From Helicostylum pulchrum (Eukaryota; Mucoromycota; Mucoromycetes; Mucorales; Mucoraceae): a stretch of 64,000 nt of DNA. The position numbers and the translations under genes were made by a program. A model generated the notes under the pieces. The model had not been told where the DNA came from. It searched no databases and saw only the letters and a list, made by a program, of their open reading frames with translations. Numbering within the stretch: position 1 is the stretch's first letter; each line of letters begins with the position of its first letter. The stretch is from positions 310,001 to 374,000 of the forward strand of contig JAIXMO010000028.1 in assembly GCA_025677825.1 (NCBI GenBank), written 5' to 3'. Below are positions 49,958-61,353 of this stretch, in pieces.

Positions 49958-50288
49958 TATATAAAGCCTTTTTTTTTTTTTTAACAAAGACGAAAAAAAA
50001 AGAGTAAAGGAAAAAAATGATATTAAACAAAAACGAAAAAAAAGAGGAAAAGAAGGATCAAAATAGAAGAAGAGATATAAATAAAAAAGATGTTCACCCT
50101 TTTGATCCCTTTTTGCTTGTATACAAGACCGCTCAAAAGGTTATCAGCATAATATAACATTTGAGCCAATCATATCTGCATTAAGCAATGGGGGTCGGAG
50201 TTCTTTTTTATTTTACCACTGATGATAAAGAGAAACGGAGAGAAATACATGACTCTTTTTTCTCTCTCTTTCTGTATTATTATATATT
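49958..50288. other. divergent promoter region LEA2-like / AVL9
   Basis: A 331-base interval between two divergent starts, with purine-rich sequence on the left and a T/C-rich tract next to the AVL9 start. Nothing else is seen. Confidence 0.55.
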
Positions 50289-52821
50289 ATGGAACAGGCT
50301 CTACTTGCGCAAGATAAAGATTCACAGATAGCAGCAATACTAGTAGTCGGATTTCATCATGCGTATGGACCGATAGTCGAGTTCTGTTTACCTCCTTTAC
50401 CTGATCATGAAGGGAAACAAACGACATTGGAAAAGTTGGAATTACCTGAAGAATGGAGTTTCTTGCCATTTCTTGCGTTACCTGGTAATGCTTGCATTTG
50501 ATAGTAAAAATTTATTTTCGCTAAAAAAAAAGGTATATGCAAAATTTCTTGTAGATGGAGCTCATCAAAAAGACGAAGACTTTGCTTACTTTCATTTACC
50601 TCCTGTACCGGGTTGGGCAGTAGCAAAAACTACATTATTTGGTATTTCTTGTAACAGACAAATTCCTACCAAAGTAAGATATCAAAACAAAACAAAACAA
50701 ACAAAAAAAAAGATATAAAAAAAAGGATATTAAGTTGTAGCTTTTTTTTTTTTTTTTTGGTTAGGATTTATTGGTAAAGACGCCTGACATTACTCGGTCT
50801 ATTGTTCAAAAAGCAGTCGTTGTATTAGCTAAACAGGTAAGAAAAAAAACAGCAACAAAAAAGATGATATTTCGAAAGTGACATAACATATTTGTTATAG
50901 CCAATCTTTGGTCCTTTACGGCAAAAATTAGCAGTGATTACTGCAGCTTGGTTTAATCAACGTGATTTTACTAAACTTGAAATACTTTATGTAAGTTTTT
51001 TTTTACTGTCAAATAGAATCAACAAAAAACTAAATGTTTATATGTAGAATTTATATAATAATTTAAATAGTACTTTTTATGGGCCTATTGACGATTCAAC
51101 ACTTTATATGGGTAAATAAGAAAAAAAAACTCAAAATTATTTATGCATAAATTTAACAATGTGTGTGTATCTAGGTACCTCGTTACGAGAACTGGTGTAC
51201 AAGTTTAAATCCAAAACTTTAATGTTGTTAAAATTACTATTACTTGAGAAAAGAGTAAGTGTATTTTTTTTTATTCTTGTAAAAAAGAGGGGGAATATTA
51301 ATAGAAAGAGAGGTGTTGTTTTAGTTGTTATTCTATGGATACCCAGTTGAAAGATTATGTACATTCCAATACTCGCTAACGTCGCTGATACCAGGCCTTT
51401 TACGTAACTTGCAAGACTCTGGTGCACCGGAACTAGATACATCCGATGAAGACCGTACGACCGTGGAAGCCAAAGTTTTATCGGATGGTAGTAAAGAGAG
51501 TTTATTAAAATATATGGGACTTCCTTTAAATATATTTGAAAAGGGATCTTTCTTTCAACCCTATATACCTTTACAACAAATCGACATGTTATCCTCGGAT
51601 CAAACGAAATCTTATGTGGTAGGTACTACCAATCAAATCTTCTTTCATCATAAGAGTGATACCAAAATTGATGTCTTGGTGAATGTCGAAACTGGCACGT
51701 TGGAATTTTATAATACGCAGTTGGTTAGTTTGGTAAGTCCTACAATTGCTGATAGAAGGTGGATGGAAAATATAGTAAAAGTAGTCAATGATACGTGGAA
51801 CACAAACGGTAATTAAAGAGAGAAAATAGTTGAGTGTGGGATACGTGCTGAAATATTTTTTTTTAAAAGACCCAAGTCGACCTTTACAGAATACGTACCT
51901 GGGATCAGACGATTACTTGCGGGCAAGGTTTGAAGAATATGTGTTATCTCTGTTATCTAGTGTGAAACATGCCCAGGTACACAATATGATGGATACGATT
52001 TATGAGGATACAAACTCGGAAGAGATCATGACAGACGAAAACGAAGAGCATAACTACTTGTCCGATTATGGTATGAAATGGTTGAAAGCATGGTGGGATA
52101 CAAACAATTTTAGAAAATGGAATCAGTACACGGATCATGAGATATATGAAATTGTGGAGCCAGGACATCCAGGTATGGGAAATATATCAATTGCCGACCT
52201 TCAAAACACGTTATCAAAGTGAGTTTTTTATATATATATCCATATATTTATATTAACTCTCCTTGTTGTGTTTAGTCGTCTTCGAGATTTACAGTTGAAA
52301 CAGAATTTAACACCTATTAGAAATACGTTATCGAAAGCAATGTCGGGTGGAGCGAAAGCTGTTTCTAGTGGTAGATCCAAGTTAATGAAAGGTGTCGATG
52401 CGTTCTGGAATGAAGGGTCCACAGACGGTAAATAAATAAATCTATTTTTAATGCAAATAATTGAATTCTAATTTTTTAATAATAAAAAAAGTAATATCTA
52501 CTTCGCCTACATCAACAACAAGAGAATTAGAAACGACAACACAACAAGCAGGAAGATTATTTTCAAACTTTTCTTCATTTCTAACTAGAAAGTCAAAAGA
52601 GTTTTCTCAAGTGATGGAAGTATGTCTTTATATATGTATTATGTGTGTATATAAACTTATATACATCTTTTACGTTTCTTTAGGAATCCGTATCCGAAAA
52701 CCATTCACCTGCAAATAGCACACAATCTATTGATGATGCAGCTTTTGTAGATGTAGCACAAATGTATCCATTTACAAAGAATAAACCAAATAAGTCCGAA
52801 GAAAAGATTCTAGACGTCTAA
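50289..52821 (+). CDS. AVL9: Avl9-family late secretory pathway protein (DENN-like)
   Basis: Acts in exocytic transport from the Golgi; the family has a DENN-type fold. Eleven exons (50289-50484, 50555-50673, 50765-50836, 50901-50990, 51048-51111, 51175-51254, 51325-51808, 51870-52218, 52276-52427, 52492-52619, 52684-52821) give 623 residues. Family blocks: AAILVVGFHHAYGPIVEFCL at the start, EWSFLPFLALPDGAHQ completed over intron 1, FHLPPVPGWAVAKTTLFGIS, FGPLRQKLAVITAAWFNQRD, LLFYGYPVERLCTFQYSLTS, 'YIPLQQIDML' and, after an acidic stretch, LRDLQLKQNLTPIRNTLS. The C-terminal 150 residues are Ser/Thr-rich. Every junction keeps the frame. Confidence 0.95.
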
Positions 52822-53139
52822 CCCTATTTAAAAATAATAAATGGGGGATTAAAAAAGAAAGCAAATGACGTTCAAATAAAACAATCATGTAATGTGTGAA
52901 ACGTGAAATGTACAATCCCTAAAATTAGTTTCATAAACAGATACCCTTCATCGTGGACAGGGTATTATAGATTTTATTAACCAGTAAAAGAACTCATCAC
53001 GTTACGATAAGATTAAATTATTTCTTGTCTGTGTTGTTAATGGAAAAAAAGTAAACCTTAATCTCTCGTGAGATTTTTTTTTGTTTTGGCTAAAGTGGTT
53101 TTTTTATGGCGGCCGGGACCGTTATTGATCGTCAAAAAC

Positions 53140-53147
53140 TATATAAA
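53140..53147 (+). promoter_or_regulatory. TATA box of the zinc-knuckle microprotein gene
   Basis: TATATAAA lies 100 bases before the ATG at 53248, in the position expected for a fungal TATA element, and is followed by a pyrimidine-rich stretch where transcription probably begins. Confidence 0.5.
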
Positions 53148-53247
53148 AACCCAACAAAAAAACCATTTATCTTTTTATCTCCCTTTATCTCTATCTTTCT
53201 TGGTGATCTTCTCTTCTTTACATATATTTATACGTATAAAGCAAAAT

Positions 53248-53358
53248 ATGGCTAATATCTCGGTGTCGTCAAATCAAAATTTGAACTCTGGTTGTTCTTT
53301 CTGTGGTGTTGCTGGTCATATTGCATGGAATTGTCCTAAGCGTCACAGACCTCGATAA
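53248..53358 (+). CDS. 36-residue single CCHC zinc-knuckle microprotein
   Basis: A tiny intronless frame whose last 22 residues are a complete zinc knuckle: C-x2-C-x4-H-x4-C in CSFCGVAGHIAWNCP, then a basic tail (KRHRPR). The first 15 residues are Ser/Asn-rich. It has its own TATA box, T/C-rich leader and an A-rich 3' flank, so it looks like an independent gene rather than a retroelement Gag fragment; no Gag or integrase sequence lies nearby. Knuckles of this type bind single-stranded nucleic acid. It converges on the next gene, with 59 bases between stops. Confidence 0.6.
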   Translation: MANISVSSNQNLNSGCSFCGVAGHIAWNCPKRHRPR

Positions 53359-53417
53359 TAAAACACAAAAAAAAAATTAAAATGTAGTAATAATGATATA
53401 ATAAAAAAATCTCTCTT

Positions 53418-54427
53418 TTAAAGTGCAAATCTGTCCAGTTTTATTTGTTCTCTTTTTAACTCACAACAAACTCCATTTAACCAATGAGGAGTATTTTTTA
53501 AGCTAGTTAATCTATGATTGACTTTTGCTTGTAGATCAAGCAGGTTATCTAAATCGCTTATAATGGGATAACTGTAACTTAGCAACATATGATCTGCCAA
53601 CCATAATTGAACTAGTTGCAGTTGCCTAGCACCCAAACAATTGGTTCTAGTTTCCCATTCGTCCAATTCATCTTGCGGTTGATCTGTTGGTAAGTGCGTC
53701 GTGTAGACAATTGGGTATTCTAGCGCCCAACCAATAATGGATACCATACATGTCGGTACAATATCCGAATAAAACACTGTTTGATTTGGCTTTGATAAAA
53801 AAGGATTTAATTGATCTAACCAATATATTAATTGTGGGGGTACATTTAACTGTATAGATAATATACGAGTTAAAAATATACATATAAAAAGAAAGCTTAT
53901 TTTTTTTTTTTTTGCTTACTTTGACAGGTTCGGTTCCTTGTACTGCAATGTAAATTAATTTATCGGCTACACTTAAATGATCTTGTAATCTAGTTCTATG
54001 ACCTATAAATGTAAAACTATTCTTGAATTGTAATAAAACTAGTGATCTACATGATGGATGCTTTCATTTTGTAAAAATGCAGCTCCTTTATAAATTTCTC
54101 TTTCTATCTTTTTTTTTCTGTTTTTATACTTTACTTTACGAAGGTGTTTTAATAAAAATTTTGCTTGATTTAAATCAAGAAGTGTAATATCCAACAAATG
54201 AGAAGTTCTAATTATATATATTAATAAGGGGATTTTATATTTGTATATATTTATATATGTGTCTTACCTTAAACCGAGAGCAACACAAGCAATAGCTACG
54301 ACAAGAATAAGTATAATGAAAATGACGGTAATTTGTTTGTTTTTCTACCTTTCGATAATGAATTTAGCTTGGTATTATTTAAAGATTTGAAACAGGGCAC
54401 AAGTACTGAATAAATAAAAGACAACAT
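53418..54427 (-). CDS. C1orf74-like (DUF4504) protein with N-terminal membrane anchor
   Basis: Five exons (54427-54407, 54344-54268, 54207-54051, 54021-53920, 53849-53418) give 262 residues. Exon 1 encodes only MLSFIYS. Exon 2 encodes a single transmembrane helix (QITVIFIILILVVAIACVAL). The soluble part contains LDITLLDLNQAKFLLKHL, HLSVADKLIYIAVQG, LNVPPQLIYWLDQLNPFL, SIIGWALEYPIVY and 'TNCLGARQLQLVQLWLAD'. The 'eYPivY ... NCLG..L' pattern and the length recall the uncharacterised C1orf74/UPF0739 family; this is a tentative match made by eye. It shares a 262-bp divergent promoter with the Sel1-repeat gene. Confidence 0.6.
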
Positions 54428-54571
54428 TTTTAAGCACAAGTTGTATTTTAGATGGTTTTAAGGGGTGGAAAAAAGTAAAGGGGAGAAAAAAAAAAGGGGA
54501 AATAAAGGAGAGAACAAAAAAATAATTATATAAGGATTTTTTTATTTGTGACACCCCTTTTTTTTTATACT

Positions 54572-54582
54572 CCCCCCCCCCC
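54572..54582. repeat. C11 homopolymer in the Sel1-gene promoter
   Basis: Eleven consecutive C, followed by T10, in the divergent promoter between the C1orf74-like gene and the Sel1-repeat gene. Confidence 0.9.
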
Positions 54583-54689
54583 TTTTTTTTTTAAAAAAAA
54601 AGCAAAGTATAACTGTATAAAAAGCAACTACTGACTTCTTTCTTTCTTTCTTTTTTCTCTCTCTCTTGTTTTGCATAATTTAAAAACGT

Positions 54690-56612
54690 ATGGAATATTT
54701 TGAGAAAGGAAATAGATACCTGTTTGGTAGACAAGGTACAAGCATTGACACCAAAATGGCAGTATATTACTATAAAAAAGCCATGAGTTATCATCATGCC
54801 GAATCAAAAGGAGTACTTGGATTTTGTTATGAATTTGGATTAGGCGTAGACAGAGACTTTGTGGTTGCAGAAAGTTACTATTTATCAGCTTCCAAATCGC
54901 ACGATGGTTTATCCATGGCCCGACTCGCTTTTTTAAGAAAGTACGGTAGACCATTTGTAAAGATTGATAGAGTAGAAGCAGAAGAATGGACTGAACGAGT
55001 CAAAATGAACAAGAAATCAATGGATTGGATTATTGAAGGTGCAACTGTAGATAAACACGCTTGTTGTCAATACGTATTAGGTGTTTGTTATCATGACGGT
55101 GTTGGTTTATTAAAAGATGAAATCAAAGCTTTCTGTTGGTATAAAGCAAGTGCGGATCAAGGAAATCCAAGAGGTCAAGGTATTTTAGGCTACTGCTTCG
55201 GAGAAGGATTTGGTACCAAAAAAGATGAATCGGAAGCAATGCGTTGGTACCGATTAGCTGCCGCACAAGGAGAAACGGTTGCCATCTATAATGTCGGTTA
55301 TTGCTATGAAGACGGTATCGGAGTCGAAAAGAACTTGACTGAGGCTGTCAAATGGTATACTGTTTCGGCTGAACAAGGTAATGCCTTTGCACAAAATAGT
55401 TTAGGATATTGCTTTGAGGATGGTATTGGTGTTGCACAAGACTTTGAACTGGCTACGCTTTGGTATAAGAAATCTGCAAAGCAAGGATATCCTTGGGCTG
55501 AATGTAACTTGGGCTACTGTTATCAAAACGGAATAGGTGTTGATAAAGATGATCAATTAGGTGCCTACTGGTATAAAAAGGCGGCTTTACAAGGTCATGC
55601 AAGAGCCCAACATAATTTAGGGTTTTGTTGTCAAAATGGGATTGGTGTCACCAAGGATGAGCAGGAAGCGGTCAAGTGGTATAGAAGATCGGCAGAAAGA
55701 GAAAATATATTTGCCTATCATAGTTTAGGGTACTGTTATCAAAACGGTATTGGAGTTGAAGTCAATGAACAAGAGGCTGTATTTTGGTATTACTTGTCTG
55801 CAGAAGAAAATCATGCGCCTGCTCAGTTATCACTTGGTTATTGTTATCGTAATGGTATCGGTGTACCTAAAAATGAACAAGAAGCTGTAAAATGGTTTAG
55901 GCAGTCTGCAGAACAAGGTAATGCTTTGGCTCAAAATAGTCTAGGGTTCTGTTATGAAGAAGGTCTTGGTGTGAAAAATGATTGTGCTAGAGCTGTATAC
56001 TGGTATCATAAATCTGCACGTCAAAACAACCCATGGGCTCAGGTAATTTTTCACCAAGTTTTTCTTTCTTTTTATATATATATATATATTAACTTGATGT
56101 ATAAAAATAGTGTAACCTGGGATTCTGTTATGCAAATGGGATAGGTGTGGAAAAAGATAATGCAAGAGCGTGTCATTGGTATAAACAAGCCGCATCACAA
56201 AACCATGCACGGGCGTTAGATAAATTAGCAATTCATATGCAAAATGGGTTAGGGATTGAAAAAGATTTAGAAATGGCGTTTCAGTTGTTTTTAAGGGCTG
56301 CCCAACAAGATCATGTTGTCGCTCAATATCATTTAGCCAATTGTTATGAAAAAGGCTTGGGTATTTCCATCGATTTAAGACAAGCTACAGTTTGGTTTGA
56401 AAAAGCTGCAATGGGTAAGAAAATATTTGCTTGTTTATTTTTCTGTATACTTACTTACTTATTATTTAGCTGGCTGTCGTAGTTCGCATGAGAGACTAAG
56501 ACGATTACTAGTAAGAGCTTGTTTGGTATCACCTGGTTCTTTACCAACAATGAGTGATGATGATTTGATGTGCTCAGGATTTATTTGTGGACATAGTGCG
56601 CCGGCCGCATAA
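54690..56612 (+). CDS. Sel1-like repeat (SLR) protein
   Basis: Three exons (54690-56042, 56111-56414, 56470-56612) encode 599 residues, of which nearly all consist of about 14 Sel1-like repeats of 36 residues. The recurring unit is of the form 'A-x-x-x-LGYCYxxGIGVxKDxxxAVxWYxxSAxQG'. Particularly regular copies lie between residues 130 and 530. SLR solenoids are protein-interaction scaffolds, for example chitin synthase activator Skt5/Chs4 and Hrd3. This one lacks a signal peptide or prenylation motif, so Hrd3 or Skt5 identity is not supported. The C-terminus ends in a Ser/Leu-rich tail. High internal nucleotide similarity may allow repeat gain and loss. Confidence 0.9.
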
Positions 56613-56717
56613 ACGAAAATAATAATAATTATCCAGTAGTTTTTATATATTGTGTATTTACAGTGCCAGAGAAAAAGAGAGAAAAATAGATAGATTTTTT
56701 TTTATTGTTATTATGAA

Positions 56718-57371
56718 TTAAATGATACGATTTGTACGTTGTATTGATTTTGCAAATATAATTGCACTTAAAGCCAAAACGACAGAGTCTAAACCACCCA
56801 TATTACGTACGGTATGAGCAGCCCACTTGTAACCAATTTTTTGGAATCGAACTAATAAATGACTCACTGTAGCCAATAATAAAATGAAAGTTTGGATCGG
56901 ATGAACGGCTCTATGAGTAGATACAGTATTTCTCTGCTGATGCATAAGATGATGTCGGATAAAATGTATTGAATAAGTTATTAACTGTTTATAACTATTG
57001 TGACGAACAATAAAAATCAGTTGCTTCAGGATAGGTAAAATGGGGGTAATAAAACTATATCTTGCTTTCCATAGCTTGTTGACAATATTTGCCATGAGGA
57101 GCAAATTGTTATTTTTAAATAGAGTCTTTATCAAAGTCTTGGCGAACGCATACATTTGCCTCCTGATTAAATAAGGTTTCTTTTCTGGTGTGTCATTATT
57201 GTTGTTCTGCCTGTGAGGTATATATGTATTCACCTGCTGCCAAGACTTGGTGCCTGCATAAGTCTCTGGAAAATAAATTAAATGGGCAGGAGGAGGTGAA
57301 GGAGGCCCTACTGTGTCGTCTTCTTCCCAATCTGTCGTTACCGCAATTTCAAGTTTTGTATTAGGTTTCAT
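56718..57371 (-). CDS. unknown membrane-associated protein
   Basis: Single-exon frame of 217 residues from the ATG at 57371; an upstream in-frame ATG at 57416 would add 15 hydrophobic residues (MENPFSLLFFLLFKN). The N-terminal 70 residues are acidic/Pro/Asn-rich. The rest is basic and helical with hydrophobic stretches near SFITPILPILKQLIFIV, PIQTFILLLATVSHLLV and SVVLALSAIIFAKSI. The general look is of a small organelle membrane protein of the Pex11/Pex16 sort. No diagnostic motif was found, so no function is assigned. Confidence 0.6.
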   Translation of the reverse strand: MKPNTKLEIAVTTDWEEDDTVGPPSPPPAHLIYFPETYAGTKSWQQVNTYIPHRQNNNNDTPEKKPYLIRRQMYAFAKTLIKTLFKNNNLLLMANIVNKLWKARYSFITPILPILKQLIFIVRHNSYKQLITYSIHFIRHHLMHQQRNTVSTHRAVHPIQTFILLLATVSHLLVRFQKIGYKWAAHTVRNMGGLDSVVLALSAIIFAKSIQRTNRII

Positions 57372-57643
57372 GTTTTTAAACAATAAAAAGAACAAGAGAG
57401 AAAAAGGATTTTCCAAGAGAATACTATTTTTTCTTTATTTACTGTGTGTTAAAATCACATGTTATTATTATTTCCAGATCCTCGGTATCACGCCGTGTAA
57501 CATCCAAAAAAAAAACTAAAGCTATAGTATTAGACTCTTTTGACGCTAATCATCGGGTTGATTTAGATTGTAAATCTTTTGCAGATATTATAAAACATCT
57601 TATTAGCGGAAATAATAGTAGTTATATGGTCTATAAAGCTTGA

Positions 57644-60374
57644 TTAAAATAATAAAATACTATCTAAACAAGGGGGGGGGGGGGGGATAAAGAGATAGAA
57701 AATTCTATAAACTCAACTGGAAAGCACGTAAAAAAAAATCAGGGGTGGTAATGGTTAAGAATTATTCTAAAATGACCTCTCTTTTTTCTTAAAAAAAAAA
57801 GTTAGAGTGCCGGAAATCAAACTTGACATTATTACCTTTTATTAAACAGCTAAACTCGTGATATTGTTTACTAGCGCTAAACTCACACTCGTTCCAACGC
57901 CAAAGGTAGTTTTTCTTTATTAAAATTATAGTGAATAAAATGGATATAATCCTAAATCTTCGACCAGAGAAGGCTGGCTTGACTTTATTTTATTTTTATG
58001 AAAAAGTGTCCTTTGGGAGGATAAAAACCGCCCTTTGAAAATACACGCGATATCTTTTTTCAAACAAATGCGATACTTTTTTTTTTCAGTAAATACGGCA
58101 TCATTTTGAGAAAAGATGTAGCTGTTTTACGTTGAGCAACGTCACTATGCAAGGCATCGACACATACAATCAGAATAATTGGGTATACCTTATATCTCTT
58201 GAATGCCTGTAGGCAGTAATTAGTTGCTCTCTTCAAAAACAGTGTACTGGATTTCCATAATAATCGGTGGGAGATTAAGAAGTGAGGATTTTGCTTCCAA
58301 GACCACATCCGAGCGAACGCATTCCATTGAACCATTCAGTGATTCCAGTACAATATCTACTCATTTTTGGTATTTATTAAAGTTGCTGTGATGTAGTTAA
58401 TCACGTTAGGATCTTGGAAGATGTTTTTAGATATCAAGTCTTTGCCAGGGTGCGATTTTAGAGATAATGAATTATTCAGGGGATTCTTGGTACAAGTTCT
58501 ATTTACGCATTCAGTAAAAACAAAATGTGTGACAGATCACTTTTTACATACGTACCTTTACCGATACCAGTTTCTCTAGGAAGGGCCTGTATAAGTTAAT
58601 AAGAAGATAATAAGTGAAGAAGAAGAAAAAGACTTGCAAAAAAAAAATGATGTATGTGATATATTTACTCATTATGTCGTATTATACCAGTGTTTGTTTC
58701 ATATACTCGTACTTATACCTTGGATATAGGTAGCAGATGCTTGTTGCTCCAACTTCATTTGTATAAGCTCTTTGTTGTGAGAATAAAGACAAAGTGGAAC
58801 GCATGAAAAAAAATACGTCATTCTTTTTTTTCCTGTGTAAATAGAACTTATACCAAGTATTCTTCATTATTCAAGGTGAGAAAAATAGAAAACCGCTGCC
58901 GCTACCGATACAGATAGTGATACATCTTTTTTTTAAAACACATGATTTGTTATAACTAAGAGCCGAACTTATGTGCTTTGATGTCATAACCGTCAGAATT
59001 GAATGCGTAATTCTTATTGTCGTTGTTTTTTTGTACGAAATGACGTGCACGTGAAGTACTTTTTTTATTTACGTAGATGTAAATGTTTATGTGTATTGTA
59101 ACGTGGGACGTGTACTACTTGTTTTAAGAGGATTACTTTTTGTTTATATTGAATTGTGTGTATATCAACAAATAAAAACTTGTATTAGAATTACTGCGTT
59201 CTGTTATTGTTGCACTTAATGTATAATAATTAATTGTGCTTTAAAATAGAGCTGATTTGCTTCTTTTTTTTTTCGGCCTTGATGGTATGAAATTTGATAT
59301 ATATTAAAAAGCAAGATACTATAATAAATGAGTTTTATGTCAGCTGGAATGAAATTACGTACATCACACTAGTTTGATAGATATTACTTTTTTGCATTGG
59401 TGTAAAAATATACGCGATTTATTATTATCTTTAAATAACTTCGTTTGATAATATTTATATCTTTTAAGATTTCTTCATATGCAACGTTTTTTTTCTCAGG
59501 GATTTCTACTTGATCCGAAAAAAAGTAGGTTCTTTTTTATGTATATTTTGAAAGGACCGTCATCGAGCATTAGAATATTCGTGGCTCACATAGAGTGAAT
59601 GATAAAGTGTATGGCACGAGTCCTATCATCTCTTCATAGTCGCAAATGCGCTTGTTTTTTTTTCGTCTGTGCATGGTTCACTGATAAAGTCTGACAAATA
59701 TTGCAATTGCAACTTTTGTGAGTCACCATACATATTTGAATGTCTAGCTCTTCTTCTCGTGTAGCCTTCTCCAAAGTGAAAAAAAAAACTAGACCGAATA
59801 ATTGCTATGACAGATATACCCACGAAAATAAGAATAAAACGTTTTTTAGGTCTGTTGGGGATATAGAGTTATTCCCACGTTAATTTTGATGTAATGGATG
59901 TTGGCGAGGTGTATCTAGACAATGGGAGATTAGTCATTCCTATTCGCCCATGATTTGTATATGAGTGTTTATGGTATAAAAGAATCACGGGAAGGGTTTA
60001 TTCTGGGTAGACTGGACTTTTTTTTTACTTGTAGAAGCGCTAAAGGTGTTGTGATCCTTTGATGTAATTGTGTTTGAGAGAAGTGCTAAAAAAATTTAAA
60101 AAAAGAGAAAAAGAGAACGATAATTGTTTCCATGGAAAATAATACATATGTCCATGGCAACACACTGTAGTAAAAAGATCAAAACGGAATCTGGAACACA
60201 GTGGAAACGTGCGAACTTTTACTTTTTACCGGGATGGAAATACTTTCGGGTGAACACAACTCCATATGGTGCCTAACCTTAAAAAAAAGTCTTAAAATTC
60301 CCCCACAAAAATTTTTTAATGTTATTTCCTTTTTTCCCTTTTTTTCTACCCCCTTTTTTATATATATATATATC
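57644..60374. other. 2.7-kb gene-poor region with a mobile-element relic
   Basis: Only one recognisable piece, the minus-strand relic at 58068-58500. A G15 run lies at 57672-57686. The remainder is AT-rich and shows no coding potential; the last 300 bases are the promoter of the mitochondrial carrier gene. Confidence 0.5.
58068..58500 (-). pseudogene. relic of a PD-(D/E)XK-type transposon-associated gene
   Basis: Translating the minus strand gives coding-like segments in different frames. The first is NPLNNSLSLKSHPGKDLISK with IFQDPNVINYIT. The second is DIVLESLNGS with LPPIIMEIQYTVFEES. The third is NYCLQAFKRYKVYPIILIVC with ALHSDVAQRKTATSF. The central 'D..L ... PPIIMEIQ' followed by a helix and 'YP-I-I-L-I' strand is the layout of PD-(D/E)XK nuclease-like proteins that occur as multicopy, transposon-associated genes in Mucorales. 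An in-frame stop (about 58355) and a frameshift (about 58228) show it is dead. Identification is by recollection of the family pattern only. Confidence 0.45.
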
Positions 60375-61353
60375 ATGTCTACAGTAAAAAGATCTCACCC
60401 ATTTTATTTTGGCGGAGCAGCTTCTTGTGTTGCAGCAGTGGTCGTTCACCCTTTCGACTTGACCAAGGTTCGACTTCAAAATACTAAAGGTAATGTGAAT
60501 CAGGGGATGCTTGCCACCATGATCAAGATTGGTAAAAACGAGGGATTCGTTAAATTATATAATGGTCTTTCCGCTTCTATATTGAGACAAGCAACTTATT
60601 CTACTGTTCGATTTGGTGTATATGAAAAATTAAAGGATTATATTACATCTAAAACTAATAAGAGTAAGTGTGTGTGTGAGGAGATTAGAAAAATGATATA
60701 AAATGACTCACTCTTTTATTTTTATCTTAGAGGCAAATATTGGTCAATTATTGATTTGTTCTAGTATTGCTGGAGCTTTAGGAGGTGCATGTGGTAACCC
60801 AGGAGATGTGATTAACGTACGCATGCAGAACGATGGACAATTACCCCCTCAACAACGTAGAAATTATAAACATGCTATTGACGGTATTGTTCGTATTACA
60901 AAGGATGAAGGAGCCAATGCGTTATTTAGAGGTCTTGGTCCTAATATAAATCGAGCCATTTTGATGACCTCGTCACAATGTGTTTCCTATGATTTATTTA
61001 AAACTGTTATTTTAAATCATACTTCAATGAAGGATGGTATCACGCTTCATTTAACATCTAGTGTATTGGCTGGTCTCGTTGCTACCACTGTTTGCTCCCC
61101 TGTTGATGTAATCAAGACCCGTATTATGTCTGCAAATACAACAGATCATCGCATGTCAGCTACACAAATAATGAAGCAAATGTTTAAATCCGAAGGTATT
61201 CCTTCCTTCTTTAAGGGTTGGACACCAGCATTTATTCGTTTAGGTCCTCAAACTATCATTACTTTTGTTGTACTTGAACAATTCAAGACTTGGCATAACT
61301 TGTTTGTTGACAGTAAAGAAAATCAACAATTAAACACTACATTCAAGATATAG
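60375..61353 (+). CDS. DIC1: mitochondrial dicarboxylate carrier (SLC25 family)
   Basis: Inner-membrane exchanger of malate/succinate against phosphate. Two exons (60375-60663, 60731-61353) give 303 residues, the standard size. All three carrier repeats keep the Px[DE]xx[KR]x[KR]xQ-type motif: HPFDLTKVRLQN, NPGDVINVRMQN and SPVDVIKTRIMS. The second copy has the 'GNPGDVINVRMQ' variant with Asn in place of Lys that is characteristic of the dicarboxylate carrier (Dic1) group. Other family elements are YNGLSASILRQATYSTVRFG, FRGLGPNINRAILMTSSQ and FFKGWTPAFIRLGPQTI. Start chosen at the ATG after the (AT)n stretch, giving MSTVKRSHPFYFGGAAS. Confidence 0.93.

Noticed and set aside
53068..53358. 96-residue version of the zinc-knuckle protein starting at 53068
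   Set aside because: The extra N-terminal part overlaps the TATA element and pyrimidine leader and reads as low-complexity Phe/Leu/Lys. The ATG at 53248 is preferred.
57446..57643. Open frame ending IKHLISGNNSSYMVYKA that looks protein-like and follows a good acceptor (TTTCCAG at 57471-57477)
   Set aside because: There is no ATG in frame and no convincing upstream exon in the 75 bases left before the divergent gene start. It could be an exon remnant.
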